Origin: Pseudomonas sp. UBA5782
GTDB lineage: Bacteria > Pseudomonadota > Gammaproteobacteria > Pseudomonadales > Pseudomonadaceae
Assembly: GCA_002418465.1 (NCBI GenBank)
Contig: DIEE01000167.1
Coordinates: 49,166 to 74,030, forward strand
Reading direction: 5' to 3'
Length of the DNA: 24,865 nucleotides
Below the pieces are notes generated by a model that saw nothing but the letters and a program-made list of their open reading frames with translations, did no database searches and had not been told where the DNA came from. Below are positions 15,634 to 23,289 of the stretch, piece by piece; the first letter of the stretch is position 1, and the number at the start of each line of letters is the position of its first letter. Both the position numbers and the translations under genes were made by a program.

Positions 15634-17904
15634 CTAGGCCACTTCCGCCGTGGTTTCGAAGTCAAAGGCCAGCTCGCCCGCCTCGACGTCGATATGCACG
15701 ATCCCGCCATGTTCCGCCAGTTCGCCGAACAGGATTTCCTCGGCCAGCGGCCGCTTGATCTTGTCCTGAATCAGGCGCGCCATCGGTCGAGCCCCCATCT
15801 GCGCATCGTAGCCACGTTCCGCCAGCCAGCCGCGGGCGGCATCGCTGACTTCGAGTTGCACACGCTTGTCTTCGAGTTGCGCCTGCAGTTCGGTGAGGAA
15901 CTTGTCGACGATGCTCTTGATCACTTCGGTGCTCAGGCGGCCGAACTGGATGATGGTATCCAGGCGGTTGCGGAACTCCGGCGTGAAGCTCTTCTTGATG
16001 ACTTCCATGGCATCGGAAGAGTGATCCTGATGGGTGAAGCCGATCGAAGCACGCGATGCCGTTTCCGCACCGGCGTTGGTGGTCATGATCAGGATGACAT
16101 TGCGGAAGTCCGCCTTGCGGCCATTGTTATCAGTCAGCGTACCGTGGTCCATCACTTGCAGCAGCAGGTTAAAGACCTCAGGGTGTGCCTTCTCGATCTC
16201 GTCGAGCAGCAGTACGCAATGTGGCTGCTTGGTGATCGCTTCGGTCAGCAGACCACCCTGATCGAAGCCAACGTACCCCGGAGGCGCACCGATCAGCCGC
16301 GAAACGGTATGCCGCTCCATGTACTCGGACATGTCGAAGCGCACCAGCTCGATGCCCATGGCTTTCGCTAGTTGCCGCGCCGCCTCGGTCTTGCCTACAC
16401 CGGTCGGGCCGGCGAAGAGGAACGAGCCTACCGGCTTGTCCGGCGCCTTCAGGCCAGCACGGGATAGCTTGATCGCCGTGGACAGCGAATCGATGGCCGC
16501 GTCCTGACCGAACACAGTGAGCTTGAGGTCGCGCTCCAAGTTGCGCAGCAGCTCCTTGTCGTCGCTGGAGACGTGCTTTGGAGGAATGCGCGCAATCTTG
16601 GCGACGATGTCTTCCACCTGCGCCACCTCGATACGCGCCACGCGACGTTCCTCCGGCTGCAGGCGCTGATAGGCGCCCGCCTCGTCGATCACGTCGATGG
16701 CCTTGTCGGGCATGTGGCGATCATTAATATAGCGCGAAGCGAGTTCGGCGGCGGCACGCAGGGCCTCGTCGCTGTACTCGATATGGTGATGTTGCTCGAA
16801 ACGTGCCTTCAGGCCGCGCAGAATCCCGATGGTGTCTTCCACCGAAGGCTCGACCACATCGACTTTCTGGAAGCGCCGAGCAAGCGCGCGATCCTTCTCG
16901 AAGATGCCGCGGAATTCCTGGAAGGTGGTCGAGCCGATGCAGCGGATTTCTCCAGACGAGAGCAGCGGCTTGAGCAGATTCGACGCATCCATCACGCCGC
17001 CCGATGCGGCCCCGGCACCGATGATGGTGTGGATCTCATCGATGAACAGGATCGCATGGGGACGTTTGCGCAACTCGTTGAGCAGCGCCTTGAAACGCTT
17101 CTCGAAGTCTCCGCGGTACTTGGTGCCGGCGAGCAAGGCACCCAGATCGAGGGAGAAGACGATGCTGTCCGCCAGAAGATCGGGGACCTGGCCATCGACG
17201 ATGCGCTTGGCCAGACCCTCGGCGATCGCCGTCTTGCCGACACCAGCCTCACCGACCAGCAGCGGATTGTTCTTGCGCCGACGGGCGAGGATCTGCGCGA
17301 CGCGCTCGACTTCGCTTTCGCGCCCAACCAGCGGGTCGATGCGGCCCTGGCGGGCGAGTTCGTTCAGGTTGCTGGCGTAAGCCTCCAGCGGATGATTGGT
17401 GGAGACGGCTTCGCCGCCCTCGTCATCGTTGATTTCCTGCTCGCCGTCACCCTGGTCACCCTGCCCCGGCACCTTGGAGATGCCATGGGCGATGAAGTTG
17501 ACCACGTCGATGCGCGCGACGCTCTGCTGCTTGAGCAGGAAGACCGCCTGGCTTTCCTGTTCGCTGAAGATCGCCACCAACACGTTGGCTCCGGTGACTT
17601 CGCGCTTGCCAGAGCTCTGCACGTGGAATACGGCGCGCTGCAGGACGCGCTGAAACCCGAGCGTGGGCTGGGTTTCGCGTTCTTCGTCGTGTTGCGGAAT
17701 GAGCGGAGTGGTTGAGTCGATGAATTCCTGCAGCTCGTGCCGGAGTTTATCGAGGCTGGCGCCGCAGGCACGCAATACGGTGGCTGCAGCTTCATTGTCC
17801 AACAGGGCCAGGAGCAGGTGTTCCACGGTCATGAATTCATGACGCTTGGAGCGGGCTTCCTTGAAGGCCAGATTGAGGGTGACTTCGAGTTCGCGGTTCA
17901 ACAT
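15634..17904 (-). CDS. clpA: ATP-dependent Clp protease unfoldase ClpA
   Basis: Hexameric AAA+ unfoldase that feeds substrates to ClpP; with ClpS it degrades N-degron proteins. The 756-residue chain has the N-domain that binds ClpS (1-about 145), an acidic linker (149-166), AAA1 with Walker A GEAGVGKT (218-225) and Walker B ILFIDE (285-290), and AAA2 with Walker A GPTGVGKT (499-506) and Walker B VLLLDE (564-569). The ClpP-docking loop is IGFTHQ (621-626). No coiled-coil M domain is present, which separates it from ClpB and ClpC. Length equals E. coli ClpA (758). A GAGGTGA Shine-Dalgarno lies about 5 bases before the ATG. It follows clpS by 30 bp. Confidence 0.98.
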   Translation of the reverse strand: MLNRELEVTLNLAFKEARSKRHEFMTVEHLLLALLDNEAAATVLRACGASLDKLRHELQEFIDSTTPLIPQHDEERETQPTLGFQRVLQRAVFHVQSSGKREVTGANVLVAIFSEQESQAVFLLKQQSVARIDVVNFIAHGISKVPGQGDQGDGEQEINDDEGGEAVSTNHPLEAYASNLNELARQGRIDPLVGRESEVERVAQILARRRKNNPLLVGEAGVGKTAIAEGLAKRIVDGQVPDLLADSIVFSLDLGALLAGTKYRGDFEKRFKALLNELRKRPHAILFIDEIHTIIGAGAASGGVMDASNLLKPLLSSGEIRCIGSTTFQEFRGIFEKDRALARRFQKVDVVEPSVEDTIGILRGLKARFEQHHHIEYSDEALRAAAELASRYINDRHMPDKAIDVIDEAGAYQRLQPEERRVARIEVAQVEDIVAKIARIPPKHVSSDDKELLRNLERDLKLTVFGQDAAIDSLSTAIKLSRAGLKAPDKPVGSFLFAGPTGVGKTEAARQLAKAMGIELVRFDMSEYMERHTVSRLIGAPPGYVGFDQGGLLTEAITKQPHCVLLLDEIEKAHPEVFNLLLQVMDHGTLTDNNGRKADFRNVILIMTTNAGAETASRASIGFTHQDHSSDAMEVIKKSFTPEFRNRLDTIIQFGRLSTEVIKSIVDKFLTELQAQLEDKRVQLEVSDAARGWLAERGYDAQMGARPMARLIQDKIKRPLAEEILFGELAEHGGIVHIDVEAGELAFDFETTAEVA

Positions 17905-17934
17905 AGCTTCACCTCATACCCAAGTGGCCGGCGT

Positions 17935-18297
17935 CTAACCGTCCTTCTCGATTTCACAGAGTAGCGGATGATGGCTTTCCCTCGCGTACTGATTGACCTG
18001 TTCAGCCTTGGTTTCAGCAATATCCCGGGTGAACACTCCGCATACTGCACGCCCTTCTGTGTGGACGGCCAGCATGATTTTGGTCGACAGCTCTCGGTTC
18101 AGGTTGAAAAACACCTCCAGCACTTCGACAACGAAATCCATCGGCGTGTAGTCATCGTTATACATGACCACTTTATACAGCGGAGGTGCCTGCAATTTTG
18201 GTTTGGCTTCCTGCACAGCGAGCCCGGACGCTTCGTCCTCCCACTTGTCCGGACCATCCTGATTGAATGTTAGTCGAATCTGGCTGCTTGCAAACAT
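17935..18297 (-). CDS. clpS: ClpA adaptor protein ClpS
   Basis: A 120-residue adaptor that binds N-terminal Leu, Phe, Tyr and Trp and delivers those proteins to ClpA. After a disordered N-terminal arm (about 1-38) needed for ClpA engagement comes the core, with YKVVMYNDDYTPMDFVVEVL (41-60) holding the N-degron pocket Asn-Asp-Asp, then VHTEGRAVCGVFTRDIAETK (78-97) and the C-terminal EIEKDG. ATG 18297 is chosen because MFASSQIRLTFNQDG matches Pseudomonas ClpS starts; the frame is open to 18795 but that part is not protein-like. I see no Shine-Dalgarno before this ATG. It is the first gene of clpS-clpA and is divergent from cspD. Confidence 0.96.
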   Translation of the reverse strand: MFASSQIRLTFNQDGPDKWEDEASGLAVQEAKPKLQAPPLYKVVMYNDDYTPMDFVVEVLEVFFNLNRELSTKIMLAVHTEGRAVCGVFTRDIAETKAEQVNQYARESHHPLLCEIEKDG

Positions 18298-18379
18298 ACG
18301 GAAATAAAGGCTCGCACATGGTTGGAGCAGGGGCTGCAGGGCAAATATGACAGGCTTCTCAACCGTCCGCCGCATAGCC

Positions 18380-18407
18380 TTGACTAACGGCGAAACGGTG
18401 TTACAAA
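18380..18407 (+). promoter_or_regulatory. Promoter candidate for cspD
   Basis: TTGACT (18380-18385) and TACAAA (18402-18407) with a 16-bp spacer form a plausible sigma-70 promoter. It would give a leader of about 100 bases before the cspD ATG, longer than usual and containing two hairpins. Confidence 0.45.
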
Positions 18408-18436
18408 CAATGAATGCCCAGTTGGGTATTGGGAGC

Positions 18437-18492
18437 CCACGCGAGTGCTTTTTTGCGTGGAGTCGTCGTGGATGATACTCCAGAGATGGAGT
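18437..18492 (+). promoter_or_regulatory. Two hairpins in the cspD leader
   Basis: CCACGC (18437-18442) pairs with GCGTGG (18455-18460) around a 12-base loop rich in T, and ACTCC (18477-18481) pairs with GGAGT (18488-18492) around a 6-base loop, ending 8 bases before the GAGGG ribosome site. Structured leaders are known for cold-shock-family mRNAs; a regulatory role here is inferred from position only. Confidence 0.4.
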
Positions 18493-18513
18493 CCTTTGCA
18501 GAGGGATGTCAGC

Positions 18514-18777
18514 ATGCTCAGCGGTAAGGTCAAGTGGTTCAACAACGCCAAAGGCTATGGATTCGTTCTGGCCGACGGTCGAGATGAGGACCTGTTCGCT
18601 CATTACTCGGCCATTCAGATGGACGGTTATAAAACCCTCAAGGCTGGACAACCTGTGAGTTTCGACATCATTCAAGGGCCCAAGGGGCTGCATGCGGTGA
18701 ACATTCGCCCTGTGTTGAGCAATGCCGAAAACCTGACGCCGGCGGTAAATCTGCAGGGCCAGGCCGCCGAAGCCTGA
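18514..18777 (+). CDS. cspD: Cold-shock-domain protein CspD
   Basis: A single-stranded nucleic-acid-binding protein; in E. coli CspD is made in stationary phase and inhibits replication. The 87-residue protein has a complete cold-shock domain (1-about 68) with RNP1 KGYGFV (13-18) and RNP2 DLFAHY (26-31), plus a tail of about 20 residues (LSNAENLTPAVNLQGQAAEA) beyond the 70-residue fold. GAGGG at 18501-18505 lies 8 bases before the ATG; the frame is open to 18445 but unconserved. Its position divergent from clpS is the same as in E. coli and supports CspD rather than CspA. Confidence 0.95.
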   Translation: MLSGKVKWFNNAKGYGFVLADGRDEDLFAHYSAIQMDGYKTLKAGQPVSFDIIQGPKGLHAVNIRPVLSNAENLTPAVNLQGQAAEA

Positions 18778-18795
18778 CTCTCGGATAGCGTGCAC

Positions 18796-18824
18796 AAAAA
18801 GGCCGATCAGTGATCGGCCTTTTC
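18796..18824. terminator. Bidirectional terminator between cspD and icd
   Basis: AAAAGGCCGATC and GATCGGCCTTTT form a near-perfect palindrome with a 3-base loop at 18809-18811, flanked by A and T runs. It terminates cspD rightward and icd leftward; the icd stop is only 15 bases away. Confidence 0.93.
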
Positions 18825-18838
18825 TTTTGCCGCTTCGT

Positions 18839-20095
18839 TTACATATGTGCGATCAGCGCGTCGCCGAACTCGGAGCAGGACAGCAACTTGGCGCCGTCCA
18901 TCAGGCGCTCGAAGTCGTAGGTGACCGTCTTGGCCGAGATCGCACCGTTGGTGCCCTTGATGATCAGGTCCGCCGCCTCGGTCCAGCCCATGTGGCGAAG
19001 CATCATTTCGGCGGAAAGGATCACCGAGCCCGGATTGACCTTATCCTGCCCAGCGTACTTCGGCGCGGTGCCATGGGTGGCCTCGAACATGGCGATGGTG
19101 TCCGACAGGTTGGCTCCCGGCGCGATACCGATGCCGCCGACTTCCGCCGCGAGGGCGTCGGAAAGGTAGTCACCGTTCAGGTTCAGCGTGGCGATGACGT
19201 CGTACTCGGCCGGGCGCAGGAGAATCTGCTGGAGCATGGCATCGGCAATGGCGTCTTTCACCACGACATTCCTGCCGGTGCGCGGGTTCTTGAACTGCAT
19301 CCAGGGGCCGCCGTCGAGCAGTTCGGCGCCGAATTCGTTCTTGGCGATCTCGTAGCCCCAGTCCTTGAAGGCACCTTCGGTGAACTTCATGATGTTGCCC
19401 TTGTGGACGATGGTCAGCGACTCGCGATCGTTGTCCACGACGTACTGCAACGCCTTGCGCACCAGACGCTGCGTGCCCTCCTTCGAGACCGGCTTGATGC
19501 CGATGCCGCAATCCTGGTCGAAACGGATCTTGGTGACGCCCATTTCTTCCTTGAGGAACTTGATGACCTTGTTCGCCTCGGGCGATCCGGCCTTCCACTC
19601 GATGCCGGCATAGATGTCTTCGGAGTTCTCGCGAAAGATCGTCATGTCGACGTCGCCGGGCTTCTTCACCGGGCTGGGAACGCCCTCGAACCAGCGCACC
19701 GGGCGCAGGCAGACATAGAGGTCGAGTTCCTGACGCAGCGCGACGTTGAGCGAGCGGATGCCGCCGCCGACGGGGGTGGTCAGCGGCCCCTTGATTGAGA
19801 CGACGAAGTCGCGCACCGCTTCGAGGGTTTCCTTGGGCAACCAGGTGTCCTGATCGTAGACCTGAGTGGCCTTCTCGCCGGCGTAGACCTCCATCCAGGA
19901 AATCTTGCGCTCGCCGCCGTAGGCTTTCTCGACGGCGGCGTCGACGACCTTGATCATCACCGGGCTGATATCGATACCGATGCCGTCGCCTTCGATGAAA
20001 GGGATGATCGGATTGTTCGGCACATTCAGGGTGTTATCGGCGTTGACGGTGATTTTCACACCATCGGCAGGCACCTGAATCTTTTGATATCCCAT
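18839..20095 (-). CDS. icd: Isocitrate dehydrogenase, NADP-dependent (dimeric type)
   Basis: TCA-cycle enzyme converting isocitrate to 2-oxoglutarate with NADPH formation. The 418-residue protein matches E. coli Icd (416) in size. GGGIRSLNVALRQ (110-122) contains S115, equivalent to the serine that AceK phosphorylates to divert isocitrate into the glyoxylate shunt. RENSEDIYAGIEW (155-167), DQDCGIGIKPVS and APKYAG segments are typical. ATG 20095 is chosen over GTG 20107: GGAG lies about 6 bases upstream and MGYQKIQVPA is the Pseudomonas N-terminus. It is divergent from the monomeric idh and convergent with cspD. Confidence 0.98.
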   Translation of the reverse strand: MGYQKIQVPADGVKITVNADNTLNVPNNPIIPFIEGDGIGIDISPVMIKVVDAAVEKAYGGERKISWMEVYAGEKATQVYDQDTWLPKETLEAVRDFVVSIKGPLTTPVGGGIRSLNVALRQELDLYVCLRPVRWFEGVPSPVKKPGDVDMTIFRENSEDIYAGIEWKAGSPEANKVIKFLKEEMGVTKIRFDQDCGIGIKPVSKEGTQRLVRKALQYVVDNDRESLTIVHKGNIMKFTEGAFKDWGYEIAKNEFGAELLDGGPWMQFKNPRTGRNVVVKDAIADAMLQQILLRPAEYDVIATLNLNGDYLSDALAAEVGGIGIAPGANLSDTIAMFEATHGTAPKYAGQDKVNPGSVILSAEMMLRHMGWTEAADLIIKGTNGAISAKTVTYDFERLMDGAKLLSCSEFGDALIAHM

Positions 20096-20449
20096 GCTGT
20101 ACTCCACGTGTGGTTAACCTCGGGCAGGTGTTGAGCGTAGTCCACCTGCGTTGGGCCGGGCTGTATTCCTTAGTCTAATCATCGGCAACCAGCAAACTCT
20201 CGACGAATAACACGGTGGTATACTGCGCCGCGTGACTAAAGGGTCATCGGGAGTCGAGGTGTCTGGAACAGGCCTTCACCCCCGTAACGGTCGGACCGCA
20301 GACAAGATCCGACCGCACAAACGCTCTACCTGGTGCCACCAACATCACCTGCGGCAAATTCTCGAATTTCGACTCTGACCTGAGCGAAAGCGTCTACCCG
20401 TCGCGCCTCGAGATCCTGTGCACGCCCAGCAAAGAGAGAGTTCTCGCCA
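20096..20449. promoter_or_regulatory. Divergent icd/idh control region
   Basis: This 354-bp spacer has no credible gene. It must hold promoters for both isocitrate dehydrogenase genes. TATACT at 20219-20224 is a good -10 candidate for idh, without a well-placed -35 box, and would give a leader of about 220 bases. Within that leader CGGTCGGA (20288-20295) and TCCGACCG (20308-20315) form a perfect 8-bp stem with a 12-base loop. I see no known riboswitch. Confidence 0.5.
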
Positions 20450-22681
20450 ATGCCCACCCGTTCGAAGATTACCTACACCGTCACCGACGAAGCCCCCGCC
20501 CTCGCTACCTATTCGCTTCTGCCCATCGTCAAGGCCTTCGCGGCCTCCGCCGATATAGACGTCGAAACCCGCGACATCTCTCTGGCCGGGCGCATCATTG
20601 CAAGCTTCGCTGACCAACTCGACAGCAGCCTGCCGGTAGAAGACGAGCTCGCCCAACTGGCGGTTCTGGCCACTTCGCCCGACGCCAACATCATCAAGCT
20701 GCCGAACATCAGCGCCTCCGTGCCGCAACTCAAAGGCGCGATCGCCGAGCTGCAGGCACAAGGCTTCGCCGTTCCAGACTTCCCCGAAGATCCGCAAACC
20801 GACGCGGAAAAAGATGCCCGCGCGCGCTACAGCAAGGTGCTCGGCAGCGCGGTGAACCCGGTGCTGCGCGAAGGCAACTCCGACCGTCGCGCCCCGGCCG
20901 CAGTCAAGGCCTACGCACGCAAGCATCCGCACTCGATGGGCAAGTGGAGCATGGCTTCGCAGTCCCACGCCGACTACATGCGTGGCGGCGACTTCTTCTC
21001 CAGCGAGCAGTCATTCACCATGGCCCAGGCCGGTGACGTGCGCATCGAGTTCGTCGGCAAGGACGGCAAGGTGGAAGTCAAGAAGCAGCTGAGCCTGAAG
21101 GAAGGCGAAGTCTTCGACGGCATGTTCATGAGCTGCAAGAAACTGCGCGCCTTCTTCGAGAAGACCCTGCAGGACTGCAAGGAAACCGGCGTCATGTGGT
21201 CCCTGCACGTCAAGGCCACCATGATGAAGGTGTCCCACCCGATCGTCTTCGGTCACGCCGTCAGCGTGTACTACAAGGACGTCTTCGAGAAGCACGGCGC
21301 GCTCTTCGAGGAGCTGGGCGTGAACCCGAACAACGGCCTGTCCAGCGTCTACGACAAGATCAAGTCGCTGCCGGCTTCCCAGCAGGAAGAGATCCTCCAC
21401 GACATCCACGAGGTTTACAGCCACCGCCCGGAAATGGCGATGGTCGACTCGGTCAAGGGCATCACCAACCTGCACATCCCGAGCGACGTCATCGTCGACG
21501 CCTCGATGCCGGCGATGATCCGCAACTCCGGCCAGATGTGGGGCCGCGACGGCAAGCAGAAAGACACCAAGGCGGTGATGCCGGAAAGCACCTACGCGCG
21601 CATCTACCAAGAGATGATCAACTTCTGCAAAACCAACGGCGCGTTCGATCCGACCACCATGGGCTCGGTACCGAATGTCGGCCTGATGGCGCAGAAGGCC
21701 GAGGAATACGGCTCCCACGACAAGACCTTCGAAATGAAGGCCGACGGCATCATGCGCGTCGTGCTGGCCGACGGCACCGTGAAGATTCAGCACGAAGTCG
21801 AAGCCGGCGACATCTGGCGTGCCTGCCAGACCAAGGACGCCCCGATCCGTGACTGGGTGAAGCTGGCCGTTACCCGCGCCCGCCAATCCGGCACCCCGGC
21901 GATCTTCTGGCTGGACCCGGAGCGCGCGCATGACCGTCAACTGAAACTGAAGGTCGACGCCTATCTGCAGGAACACGACCTGAGCGGCCTCGACATCCGC
22001 GTGATGGACTACAACGAAGCCATCCGCGTCAGCATGGAGCGCATGATCCGCGGCAAGGACACCATCTCGGTGACCGGCAACGTGCTGCGCGACTACCTGA
22101 CCGACCTGTTCCCGATCATGGAACTGGGCACTTCGGCGAAGATGCTGTCCATCGTTCCGCTGATGGCGGGCGGCGGCATGTACGAAACCGGCGCCGGCGG
22201 CTCGGCACCCAAGCATGTGCAGCAGCTGACCGAGGAAAACCACCTGCGCTGGGATTCGCTCGGCGAGTTCCTGGCCCTGGCGGTGTCCCTCGAGGAAACC
22301 GGCATCAAGACTGGCAACCCGAAAGCCAAGCTGCTGGGCACCACCCTCGACACGGCGACCGGCAAGCTGCTCGACAACAACAAGTCGCCCTCGCGCAAGA
22401 CCGGTGAGCTGGACAACCGCGGCAGCCACTTCTACCTGGCGCTGTACTGGGCGGAAGCCCTGGCCGCACAGAGCGAAGATGCCTCGCTGCGCGAGCATTT
22501 CAGCAAGCTGGCCAGCACCCTGGCCGAACAGGAAGCGACCATCGTCGCCGAGCTGAACGGGGTCCAGGGTTCGCCGGTGGACATCGGCGGCTACTACCGC
22601 TCCGATGCCGAGCTGACCAGCAAGGTCATGCGCCCGAGCAAAACCTTCAACGCTGCGATCGATGCCCTGATCCAGGGCTGA
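20450..22681 (+). CDS. idh: Isocitrate dehydrogenase, NADP-dependent, monomeric type
   Basis: Catalyses the same reaction as Icd but as a large single-chain enzyme unrelated in overall length. The 743 residues match the monomeric IDH family (about 740, as in Azotobacter and Corynebacterium). Conserved stretches include VNPVLREGNSDRRAP, SMGKWSMASQSHADYM and HLRWDSLGEFLALAVS. ATG 20450 has GAGAGAG roughly 10 bases upstream. AceK is not known to regulate this type, so it could keep the TCA cycle running when Icd is phosphorylated (inference). It is divergent from icd and followed by a strong terminator. Confidence 0.98.
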   Translation: MPTRSKITYTVTDEAPALATYSLLPIVKAFAASADIDVETRDISLAGRIIASFADQLDSSLPVEDELAQLAVLATSPDANIIKLPNISASVPQLKGAIAELQAQGFAVPDFPEDPQTDAEKDARARYSKVLGSAVNPVLREGNSDRRAPAAVKAYARKHPHSMGKWSMASQSHADYMRGGDFFSSEQSFTMAQAGDVRIEFVGKDGKVEVKKQLSLKEGEVFDGMFMSCKKLRAFFEKTLQDCKETGVMWSLHVKATMMKVSHPIVFGHAVSVYYKDVFEKHGALFEELGVNPNNGLSSVYDKIKSLPASQQEEILHDIHEVYSHRPEMAMVDSVKGITNLHIPSDVIVDASMPAMIRNSGQMWGRDGKQKDTKAVMPESTYARIYQEMINFCKTNGAFDPTTMGSVPNVGLMAQKAEEYGSHDKTFEMKADGIMRVVLADGTVKIQHEVEAGDIWRACQTKDAPIRDWVKLAVTRARQSGTPAIFWLDPERAHDRQLKLKVDAYLQEHDLSGLDIRVMDYNEAIRVSMERMIRGKDTISVTGNVLRDYLTDLFPIMELGTSAKMLSIVPLMAGGGMYETGAGGSAPKHVQQLTEENHLRWDSLGEFLALAVSLEETGIKTGNPKAKLLGTTLDTATGKLLDNNKSPSRKTGELDNRGSHFYLALYWAEALAAQSEDASLREHFSKLASTLAEQEATIVAELNGVQGSPVDIGGYYRSDAELTSKVMRPSKTFNAAIDALIQG

Positions 22682-22699
22682 TACGAAGGCTCGTTCGTA
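22682..22699 (+). other. Hairpin directly after the idh stop
   Basis: TACGAA (22682-22687) and TTCGTA (22694-22699) form a 6-bp stem immediately after the TGA, just ahead of the main terminator. It may help protect the 3' end. Confidence 0.4.
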
Positions 22700-22702
22700 C
22701 TT

Positions 22703-22736
22703 ACAGACCCCCGGCCATGTGCCGGGGGTTCTGTTT
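22703..22736 (+). terminator. Rho-independent terminator after idh
   Basis: ACAGACCCCCGGC (22703-22715) pairs with GCCGGGGGTTCTGT (22721-22734) with one bulged T, forming a long stem with loop CATGT and a short T run. nudJ begins 45 bases downstream and therefore needs its own promoter or read-through. Confidence 0.85.
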
Positions 22737-22780
22737 CCGGCGATCGCATCGCCAGAACCGTCAGACAGAGGACATTCCCT

Positions 22781-23227
22781 ATGGATTGGAATCCGCACAT
22801 CACCGTCGCCACCGTTGTCGAAGACCAGGGGCGCTTCCTGCTGGTGGAGGAGTTCGAGGGCGAAAAAGCCGTCTTCAACCAGCCCGCCGGGCATTTGGAA
22901 GCCAACGAAAGCCTGCTCCAGGCCGCGCTGCGCGAAACCCTCGAGGAAACCGGCTGGGAGGTCGAGCTGACCGCCGTCACCGGCATCTACCTGTACACCG
23001 CGCCGAGCAACGGCGTGACCTACCAGCGCGTCTGCTTCGCCGCGCGGCCGCTACGCCACCTGCCGGATTCGCCGCTGGATCACGGCATCATCGGCCCGCG
23101 CTGGATGACCCGCGACGAGCTCGCCGCCGCCCCCGGGCGCTGGCGCAGCGAGCTGGTAGTGCGCTGCATCGACGACTACCTCGCCGGCGAGCGCTTCCCG
23201 CTGGCGCTGATCCGCGACGCCGGTTGA
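22781..23227 (+). CDS. nudJ: Nudix hydrolase, NudJ-like phosphatase
   Basis: A 148-residue Nudix protein. The Nudix box GX5EX7REUXEEXGU is complete at residues 37-59, from GHLEANE through RETLEETGW, with metal-binding glutamates at 52, 55 and 56. NudJ in E. coli hydrolyses nucleoside tri- and diphosphates and hydroxymethylpyrimidine pyrophosphate; substrate here is inferred from homology and context. The nudJ-mnmA-hflD order matches E. coli. A GAGGA lies about 9 bases before the ATG. The stop is 62 bases before mnmA. Confidence 0.93.
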   Translation: MDWNPHITVATVVEDQGRFLLVEEFEGEKAVFNQPAGHLEANESLLQAALRETLEETGWEVELTAVTGIYLYTAPSNGVTYQRVCFAARPLRHLPDSPLDHGIIGPRWMTRDELAAAPGRWRSELVVRCIDDYLAGERFPLALIRDAG

Positions 23228-23250
23228 TCGCCCTGCGACAGTTCGCCTGT

Positions 23251-23256
23251 TAGAAT
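23251..23256 (+). promoter_or_regulatory. Candidate -10 element before mnmA
   Basis: TAGAAT matches 5 of 6 bases of the sigma-70 -10 consensus. The nearest -35-like hexamer (TTGATC, 23224-23229) is 21 bp away, too far for a standard promoter. If used, transcription would start near 23263, favouring ATG 23290 over GTG 23269 as the mnmA start. Confidence 0.3.
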
Positions 23257-23289
23257 TCTTCCCTTTTCGTGGCCGCTAAACCCAAACCT

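Noticed and set aside
18298..18795. Upstream extension of the clpS frame to 286 residues
   Set aside because: The extra 166 residues run antisense through cspD and its terminator and do not look like protein; MFASSQIRL is the family start.
21011..22894. 627-residue minus-strand frame opposite idh
   Set aside because: Mirror of the monomeric IDH gene, which has the expected length and conserved motifs; long antisense frames are common in GC-rich DNA.
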